11,267 nucleotides of DNA from Campylobacterota bacterium. GTDB taxonomy: Bacteria > Campylobacterota > Campylobacteria > Campylobacterales > Sulfurovaceae. The DNA is taken from NCBI GenBank assembly GCA_015488875.1, contig WFMX01000285.1, forward strand, positions 1-11,267, in the 5' to 3' direction. Below are positions 8,501-11,267 of the stretch, piece by piece (the stretch's first letter is position 1; the number at the start of each line of letters is the position of its first letter). The position numbers and the translations under genes are program-made. Below the pieces are notes generated by a model that searched no databases, was not told where the DNA came from, and saw only the letters and a list, made by a program, of their open reading frames with translations.

Positions 8501-8782
8501 GAAGAGGCTGGCGTGAAGTCGACCAAGGTATTAAAGATATCAGAGGGTCGTCCAAATATAGATGATATGATCAAAAACGAAGAGATAGCACTAGCCATAA
8601 ATACAAGCGACAACAAATCAAGCAAAGATGACGCAAAGAGTATCAGGCAGTCTGTACTTGCCAACAGTGTCGCATATTTCACCACTATAGCCGCTGCTAA
8701 AGCTACAGCATTGGCTATCAAGGAACTCAAAGCGACAGGAGGTTCTCTGGAGCCTAAGGCACTGCAAGATTATCTATCTTGA
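5522..8782 (+). CDS. carB: Carbamoyl-phosphate synthase large subunit CarB
   Basis: CarB makes carbamoyl phosphate from bicarbonate, ATP and ammonia, the ammonia coming from glutamine split by CarA. The product serves pyrimidine and arginine synthesis. The 1086 residues compare with 1073 in E. coli. It shows the classical internal duplication. Half 1 opens with LIGSGPIVIGQACEFDYSG and contains an ATP-grasp centre with EMNPR at 297-301. Half 2 opens near residue 558 with VIGGGPNRIGQGIEFDY and has the matching EVNPR at 839-843. A linker/oligomerisation region lies between. From about residue 953 follows the MGS-like allosteric domain (GTVFISLTQSDKQYAG onward). All parts are present, so it should be functional. 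carA is not adjacent, as in other Campylobacterota. AAGGG lies nine bases before the ATG. The 3' end overlaps the next gene by four bases. Confidence 0.98.
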   Translation: MPKREDIKTILLIGSGPIVIGQACEFDYSGTQAAKTLKELGYRVVLINSNPATIMTDPEFAHRTYIEPITEDIIEKIIKRESVDAILPTMGGQTALNVAMSMHEKGMLEGIEFLGAKPEAIKKGEDRQEFKEAMIKIGMDLPISQYAYNMDDALEAAKNIGFPLIIRASYTLAGGGSGVAYNMDEYREIVKGGLEASPISEILIEESLLGWKEYEMEVIRDRVDNCIIVCSIENFDPMGVHTGDSITIAPALTLTDKEYQRMRDASFKILREVGVDTGGSNVQFSIDPESGRMIVIEMNPRVSRSSALASKATGYPIAKVATLLAVGYTLDEITNDITGTAASFEPVIDYVVTKIPRFTFEKFPMADSTLTTAMKSVGEVMSIGRTFKESFQKALCSLETGLVGFDHIDCDDEELVREIRRSNEQRMLYIYEGLRRGITVDELYELCRVDKWFLYQLEELVECENSMDISLLTNDAKLRKIKSDGFSDAMIAGVINKKEALSLSESDIYRAREKLGVLLEYNEVDTCAAEFKALTPYLYSSTNISKLPPKTIENSDDKKVLVIGGGPNRIGQGIEFDYCCVHAAFALEDMGIKSIMYNCNPETVSTDYDTSDILYFEPIDFEHVRNVIELEKPDGVIVHFGGQTPLKLAKSLTAIGANISGTTAKVIDLAEDREKFSDFINELGLRQPDNGTAFAKDEAMAIAGRIGYPVLVRPSFVLGGRGMRTVYNDTELRKYMDEAVSVSNDAPVLIDKFLDNAIELDVDAICDGKDVYIGSVMQHIEEAGIHSGDSACSLPPVSISDQLQEVVKRQTADIALGLGVVGLLNIQYAIHRDEIYLIEVNPRASRTVPFVSKATGLPLAKVATRVMIQGDLREALAYYDTFKIVNFDKEIMEPNLKNHVAVKEAVFPFNKLPGSDLILGPEMKSTGEVMGLSDNFGLSFAKSQVASKNDIPLAGTVFISLTQSDKQYAGEVGKMFTDLGFEIVATDGTHKSLEEAGVKSTKVLKISEGRPNIDDMIKNEEIALAINTSDNKSSKDDAKSIRQSVLANSVAYFTTIAAAKATALAIKELKATGGSLEPKALQDYLS

Positions 8783-9219
8783 CAGATAATAGAGTATATC
8801 TGACGCAGACCGATACTACTATCGGTTTCGTCTCCCAAGATCCTGATAGGCTGACAGAGATCAAGCAGAGACCGCCATGCAAACACTACATAAGAGTCAT
8901 ACCATCACTAAAGAATCTAAAGAGCTACAGCCGAGTACCACAAAGATACAAAAACCATATCAGAAGATCGAAGCTCTCTACCTTTGTACTCCCCAATGGC
9001 GACTCATACCGTATCATCAGAGATAGAGAGCATCTCAAACTCATAGATAGGCTAGGGTGGGCATACACTACCTCTGCCAATTTAAGCGGTGGAGAGTATG
9101 ATGTGGATTTCGCGAAAGATGCCGCTGATGTAGTCATAGGTTCTACTGCTCTATATCCGACTAGCTCTACATCAAAACTATTTCAGATAAATAATGTAAC
9201 CATAAAGAGGCTAAGGTAA
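8779..9219 (+). CDS. Short Sua5/YciO/YrdC-family protein
   Basis: This 146-residue protein belongs to the Sua5/YrdC/YciO family, whose best-known members make threonylcarbamoyl-AMP for the tRNA t6A modification. Recognisable are the N-terminal TQTDTTIGF at residues 9-17 (compare the PTDTVYGL motif), the Lys-x-Arg element KQR at 29-31, STFVLPNG at 67-74 and TTSANLSGG at 97-105. Full-length TsaC/YrdC has about 190 residues; here the parts between these motifs and after TSAN are reduced. Whether it still makes threonylcarbamoyl-AMP is open: it could be the minimal cellular TsaC or a paralogue. The start is TTG 8779, inside the carB stop (TTGA). No strong Shine-Dalgarno is visible and the conserved motif begins at residue 9, so translation probably depends on carB (coupling). 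Confidence 0.82.
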   Translation: MTDNRVYLTQTDTTIGFVSQDPDRLTEIKQRPPCKHYIRVIPSLKNLKSYSRVPQRYKNHIRRSKLSTFVLPNGDSYRIIRDREHLKLIDRLGWAYTTSANLSGGEYDVDFAKDAADVVIGSTALYPTSSTSKLFQINNVTIKRLR

Positions 9220-9224
9220 GAGTG

Positions 9225-9599
9225 ATGAATACGAAAGATATATGGTCAAATGGACGGCTACGCATAGAGATAGAGGAGAGTGAGATACCTTGGCTGAAGA
9301 TATTTACTATAGAGAGTTATCGTGAGATGAGTCTAGTACCACGAGAGATCAGGATGGAGATATATGCTCTGCTAGATTTGATAGAGTCTGAGATGCTAAA
9401 GTACTACACCCCCACCAAGATCAACATAGCCTCTTTTGGCAACTATCTACCACATGTCCATTGGCATATCATGGCTAGATTTGCAGATGACAGCTACTTC
9501 CCTGAGCCTATGTGGGGCAAAAAACAGAGATCATCCAATCTCAAACTACCTAGCTTTGAGATATTTATAGATGGATTATTGGAGAAGATTGAGGATTAG
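9225..9599 (+). CDS. HIT-family nucleotide hydrolase/transferase
   Basis: The protein carries the histidine-triad signature HVHWHIM at residues 77-83, which fits the His-x-His-x-His-x-x active site of HIT proteins. These act on nucleoside phosphoramidates, ApnA or similar nucleotide conjugates in the cytoplasm. The preceding NIASFGNYLP (67-76) matches the family's beta strand, with Asn before the triad. The 124-residue length is normal for small HIT proteins. GTG at 9222 is an alternative start giving one more residue; I prefer ATG 9225 because TAAGG (9212-9216) is then eight bases away. It starts five bases after the stop of the YrdC-like gene, so it is likely the last gene of the carB transcript. 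Its stop overlaps the stop of the convergent ychJ. The exact substrate cannot be assigned. Confidence 0.88.
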   Translation: MNTKDIWSNGRLRIEIEESEIPWLKIFTIESYREMSLVPREIRMEIYALLDLIESEMLKYYTPTKINIASFGNYLPHVHWHIMARFADDSYFPEPMWGKKQRSSNLKLPSFEIFIDGLLEKIED

Positions 9600-10000
9600 G
9601 AGTGAATCACCCCATCGACATAGAGCCATCTTCCATTCTCTTTGAGAAATCTACTCCTCTCTATCATTATAGTGCCAGATATGATAGCTCGAAACGATAC
9701 GAAAGACTCTACATCACCATCTATCCACTCTACTATCTCTAGTCCATCAAAGCTACTTTGATTTGTAAATATATCTATAGAGCGACTCCACTCATCTATA
9801 TCGGTAGTATAATCAGGATTATCCATATGGGTAGTCTTTATGATATATCCACTATATCCCAATGCATATGCAGAGTACCTAGAACGCATAAGCTCCAGAC
9901 TATTTTTGGCTATAGCACCTTTATGGTATTTTGCACAGCACTTTTTATATTTTTTCTTGCTATGGCAAGGGCATGCTGAGTTTGCTGATATCTTTGCGAT
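9596..10000 (-). CDS. ychJ: YchJ-family SEC-C zinc-binding protein, apparent ATC start
   Basis: This is a YchJ/UPF0225-type protein of unknown cellular role. Reading minus from 10000 gives 134 residues. An N-terminal SEC-C zinc motif has Cys10, Cys12, Cys21 and Cys22 (CPCHSKKKYKKCC). Then come ELMRSRYSAYALG (36-48), the family hallmark, and a C-terminal ERSRFLKENGRWLYVDG, closely matching E. coli YchJ. The second, C-terminal SEC-C motif of E. coli is absent. An ATG at 9887-9889 exists but would remove the zinc motif. In the correct frame no ATG, GTG, TTG or CTG lies between the cysteines and the upstream AAGGAG (10006-10011). The codon five bases after that Shine-Dalgarno is ATC (9998-10000), giving M/I-A-K-I-S-A-N-S-A-C-P-C. 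Either a rare ATC start is used, or the start was lost or misread. The family is certain; the start is inferred. Confidence 0.82.
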   Translation of the reverse strand: MAKISANSACPCHSKKKYKKCCAKYHKGAIAKNSLELMRSRYSAYALGYSGYIIKTTHMDNPDYTTDIDEWSRSIDIFTNQSSFDGLEIVEWIDGDVESFVSFRAIISGTIMIERSRFLKENGRWLYVDGVIHS

Positions 10001-10005
10001 AGTTG

Positions 10006-10039
10006 CTCCTTGGGTATCATTCGATTTAGCTATATTATA
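10006..10039 (-). promoter_or_regulatory. ychJ promoter -10 and Shine-Dalgarno
   Basis: On the minus strand a perfect TATAAT occupies 10039-10034, placing the transcript start near 10027. AAGGAG follows at 10011-10006. Together they define a leader of about 27 bases and fix translation initiation immediately downstream, at or next to the ATC codon at 10000-9998. No -35 is evident. Confidence 0.55.
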
Positions 10040-10324
10040 GTATATTTTTATACAATCCTTGATTTGAAGGTGGCAAGATGTATAGTCTGAATGTGTGATC
10101 AGTATCTAGGTTGGGGTTGAAAGTGACAAAATAAAGCATCTTTATTGGTTTTGATAGATATGATAATTTGGGTTATCGTTATTATTGTTTGATGCATCTT
10201 ATCGTGTTGTTATTATCAGCCTTTTTTAGAAGAATAAATATGAGTTAAAAAGTGGTGGGAGGCAGTGAAAAGTGGAGATTCAACGGCAGCGGTGTGAGTC
10301 ATTATAATGTCCCCCACTATCCCC
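10040..10324. other. Gene-free spacer between ychJ and the brnTA region
   Basis: I see no gene here. The ychJ reading frame stays open upstream to a stop at 10106-10108, but its composition there is not protein-like and no start codon is present. ATAAAG/CTTTAT (10131-10136/10140-10145) is a tiny hairpin with a 3-base loop. GATGCATC occurs as an 8-bp palindrome near 10190. Bases 10251-10320 are an unexpectedly G/C-rich patch in AT-rich surroundings and contain a possible terminator for the minus-strand brnA. This stretch is the likely junction between core chromosome and the toxin-antitoxin region. Confidence 0.5.
10247..10318 (-). terminator. Possible terminator after minus-strand brnA
   Basis: Read on the minus strand just after the brnA stop, AGTGGGGGA (10318-10310) can pair with TCCCACCACT (10260-10251) as nine base pairs with one bulged A, and TTTT follows at 10250-10247. 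The 49-base loop is much longer than in ordinary intrinsic terminators, so this is tentative. The GGGGACATT within the patch resembles the REP-like hairpin at 647-691. Confidence 0.3.
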
Positions 10325-10573
10325 TTATAGGTTTTCTAGTTTATGATTATGATTTTCTGCATAAGCATCTAATAAATTTCTTATCATCTTTTGATATTGT
10401 GTATGATGTTTTTTAGCTTCTGTTTTAAAAAAATTAACACTTTCCTTTGTTAAAGAGATTGTAACTTTTACATTTTCTTCTTTAAAGATTAGATCTTCTG
10501 GTGATGGTAAAAAATCTTGAATGATTTTTATATCTCCAAATTCTTTCTCTGTGTATTTAACTGTTTTGTTCAT
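10325..10573 (-). CDS. brnA: BrnA-type ribbon-helix-helix antitoxin, copy 1
   Basis: BrnA is the antitoxin and DNA-binding autorepressor of BrnT/BrnA type II systems. The 82-residue protein begins MNKTVKYTEKEFGD. An N-terminal tail containing DFLPSPEDLIF (20-30), likely the toxin-binding part, is followed by a CopG/Arc-like ribbon-helix-helix: strand VKVTISL (35-41), helix about 43-55, turn HHTQ (56-59) and helix about 60-75 (KMIRNLLDAY). The ATG at 10573-10571 lies inside the end of brnT (17-base overlap), about ten bases after an AAAGGA, so expression should be coupled to the toxin. An open frame extends further upstream, but that part is brnT in another frame. Toxin-first order is usual for brnTA. 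The cognate partner is the adjacent brnT; the second module presumably encodes a near-identical antitoxin. Confidence 0.85.
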   Translation of the reverse strand: MNKTVKYTEKEFGDIKIIQDFLPSPEDLIFKEENVKVTISLTKESVNFFKTEAKKHHTQYQKMIRNLLDAYAENHNHKLENL

Positions 10574-10881
10574 AAATCTTTTTTCCTTTTCTCCAATATC
10601 CTGCACCAAAAATTCTAATCTTATTATCTCTGTAAACAAATCTTACAGTTATAATTTCATTATCAACTTGACCAAAACAAAAATATCTTTTCTCATCTTG
10701 GCTATGTTCTAAATCTTGGGCAATAATCCTATTTTCATCTAAAAAGGCATATTGTGCCTTTTCAAAAGAAAGATGATGTTTTTCTTGGTTTGATTTATTT
10801 TTATTATCATTCCATTCAAAAGTTGTATTTTTCATGAGGGTAGTTTATCATAAGTTTTATAAAATAGCAATACTTTTATAT
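10529..10881. repeat. Left arm of a large inverted repeat carrying brnTA
   Basis: This arm is matched in reverse complement by 10915-11267, symmetric about position 10898. It covers the brnT promoter, all of brnT and the first part of brnA. The match reaches the right window edge, so the real repeat is longer. By hand comparison the arms differ at nine positions: eight in brnT (five silent, three amino-acid changing) and one at 10873/10923. Confidence 0.93.
10557..10835 (-). CDS. brnT: BrnT-type (RelE-fold) toxin, copy 1
   Basis: BrnT toxins (DUF497) are small RelE-like ribonucleases that inhibit translation. This 92-residue copy has the family's FEWNDNKNKSNQEKH (6-20), LSFEKAQ (22-28), DLEHSQDEKRYFCFG (41-55) and RFVYRDNKIRI (65-75). 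In place of the common ISAR-type motif it reads FGAGYWRKGKKIYE (76-89), a variant also known to me in BrnT-like proteins. Toxicity is therefore inferred from the family, not shown. Translation starts at ATG 10835-10833 with no Shine-Dalgarno upstream (the sequence is CCCTC), which suggests weak or near-leaderless initiation. It overlaps brnA by 17 bases. It differs from copy 2 at residues 3 (Asn/Thr), 32 (Leu/Ser) and 70 (Asp/Asn). Confidence 0.87.
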   Translation of the reverse strand: MKNTTFEWNDNKNKSNQEKHHLSFEKAQYAFLDENRIIAQDLEHSQDEKRYFCFGQVDNEIITVRFVYRDNKIRIFGAGYWRKGKKIYEQNS

Positions 10882-10960
10882 GTATTTTACTTTGAATGTA
10901 CCTATAACGACCGAATATAAAAATATTGCTATTTTATAAAACTTATGATAAACTACCCTC
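10836..10960. promoter_or_regulatory. Divergent control region between the two brnT genes
   Basis: The 125 bases between the two ATGs are a mirror-image control region. Its outer 37 bases on each side (10836-10872, 10924-10960) are perfect reverse complements, extended by eight more pairs after one mismatch. Each arm holds the 10-bp palindrome TTTTATAAAA (10855-10864, 10932-10941) and a TTATGATAA element (10943-10951 and its mirror), candidate -10 and operator sequences for a ribbon-helix-helix repressor. On the plus strand TATGAT (10944-10949) or TATAAA (10935-10940) could be the -10, giving a leader of only about 5-15 bases. No Shine-Dalgarno precedes either ATG. The central 33 bases (10882-10914) are unique. 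Confidence 0.6.
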
Positions 10961-11239
10961 ATGAAAACTACAACTTTTGAATGGAATGATAATAAAAATA
11001 AATCAAACCAAGAAAAACATCATCTTTCTTTTGAAAAGGCACAATATGCCTTTTCAGATGAGAATAGAATTATTGCCCAAGATTTAGAACATAGCCAAGA
11101 TGAAAAAAGATATTTTTGTTTTGGTCAAGTTGATAATGAAATCATAACTGTAAGATTTGTTTACAGAAATAATAAAATTAGAATTTTTGGTGCAGGATAT
11201 TGGAGAAAAGGAAAAAAGATTTATGAACAAAACAGTTAA
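10961..11239 (+). CDS. brnT: BrnT-type (RelE-fold) toxin, copy 2
   Basis: This second 92-residue BrnT-like protein lies on the opposite strand to copy 1 and is 97% identical to it. It keeps FEWNDNKNKSN (6-16), the HSQDEKRYFCFG stretch (44-55) and the GYWRKGKKIYE end (79-89). It has Thr3, Ser32 and Asn70 where copy 1 has Asn, Leu and Asp. It too lacks a Shine-Dalgarno. Its stop at 11237-11239 lies 17 bases inside the following brnA, exactly as in copy 1. Neither copy has a frameshift or premature stop, so both appear intact. Because an RHH antitoxin from one module should recognise both toxins and both operators, cross-neutralisation is likely (inference). Confidence 0.87.
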   Translation: MKTTTFEWNDNKNKSNQEKHHLSFEKAQYAFSDENRIIAQDLEHSQDEKRYFCFGQVDNEIITVRFVYRNNKIRIFGAGYWRKGKKIYEQNS

Positions 11240-11267
11240 ATACACAGAGAAAGAATTTGGAGATATA
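11223..11267 (+). CDS. brnA: BrnA-type antitoxin, copy 2 (3' end outside window)
   Basis: Only the first 15 codons are visible (MNKTVKYTEKEFGDI), identical to copy 1 at every base. The ATG lies within the end of brnT copy 2, about ten bases after AAAAGGA (11206-11212). Whether the gene is complete cannot be seen; the DNA-binding domain lies beyond the window. Confidence 0.8.
   Translation, partial: MNKTVKYTEKEFGDI

Larger units (their letters stand above)
10915..11267. repeat. Right arm of the inverted repeat carrying brnTA
   Basis: This is the reverse-complement partner of 10529-10881. Synonymous differences outnumber replacements in brnT, which argues for two real, separately evolving copies rather than a copying artefact. 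The arm is cut by the window end. Confidence 0.93.

Noticed and set aside
10018..10020. Minus-strand ATG upstream of the ychJ Shine-Dalgarno
   Set aside because: It is out of frame with ychJ and its frame ends after about 35 unrelated codons. A frameshift link would place the Shine-Dalgarno inside the coding region.
9758..10040. Two plus-strand hydrophobic frames
   Set aside because: Both are antisense to ychJ, whose minus-strand frame has unmistakable family motifs.
10574..10639. Upstream extension of brnA copy 1 to an earlier start
   Set aside because: This part is the end of brnT in another frame. Family alignment starts at MNKTVKY, and the Shine-Dalgarno fits that ATG.
10521..10712. Plus-strand 63-codon frame
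   Set aside because: It is a shadow antisense to brnA/brnT, with no start signals.

Overview
The window looks like chromosomal DNA of a Campylobacterota (epsilonproteobacterial) organism, plausibly a Sulfurimonas/Sulfurovum-type relative. The reasons are the AT-leaning codon use (many ATA Ile and AGA Arg codons), TTG starts, and the run fabZ-lpxA-clpX-mreB-mreC-carB, an order I know from Campylobacter. Genus assignment is inference.

Layout: (1) 1-561 is the 3' part of a multi-span SO_0444/YraQ-type metal-efflux permease. (2) 562-893 is gene-free but rich in inverted repeats, including a REP-like GGGGACA...TGTCCCC hairpin, and ends in a promoter for the next operon. (3) 894-5442 is a tight, same-strand envelope-growth cluster: fabZ and lpxA (fatty-acid dehydration and the first step of lipid A), clpX (protease unfoldase), and mreB and mreC (rod-shape scaffold). 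Genes are separated by 9-14 bp or overlap by 8-11 bp. (4) 5443-5521 carries a consensus TATAAT flanked by a 7-bp inverted repeat, followed by carB (carbamoyl-phosphate synthase large subunit), a very short Sua5/YrdC-family protein overlapping carB by 4 bp, and a HIT-family hydrolase. (5) A convergent YchJ-type SEC-C protein overlaps the HIT gene by its stop codon. It has a good promoter and Shine-Dalgarno but no ATG/GTG/TTG where its N terminus must lie.

(6) From about 10.3 kb to the right edge the DNA becomes strongly AT-rich and carries two BrnT/BrnA-type toxin-antitoxin modules in head-to-head inverted orientation. The arms are at least 353 bp long, differ at nine positions, and surround a unique 33-bp centre. 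The second antitoxin runs off the window. The two brnT genes are divergently transcribed from mirror-image promoters.

The left and middle of the window are core housekeeping DNA. The most unusual items are the inverted brnTA duplication with its palindromic control region, the ychJ start, the palindrome-rich spacer upstream of fabZ, and the minimal YrdC protein. I found no tRNA, rRNA, CRISPR array or transposase gene.
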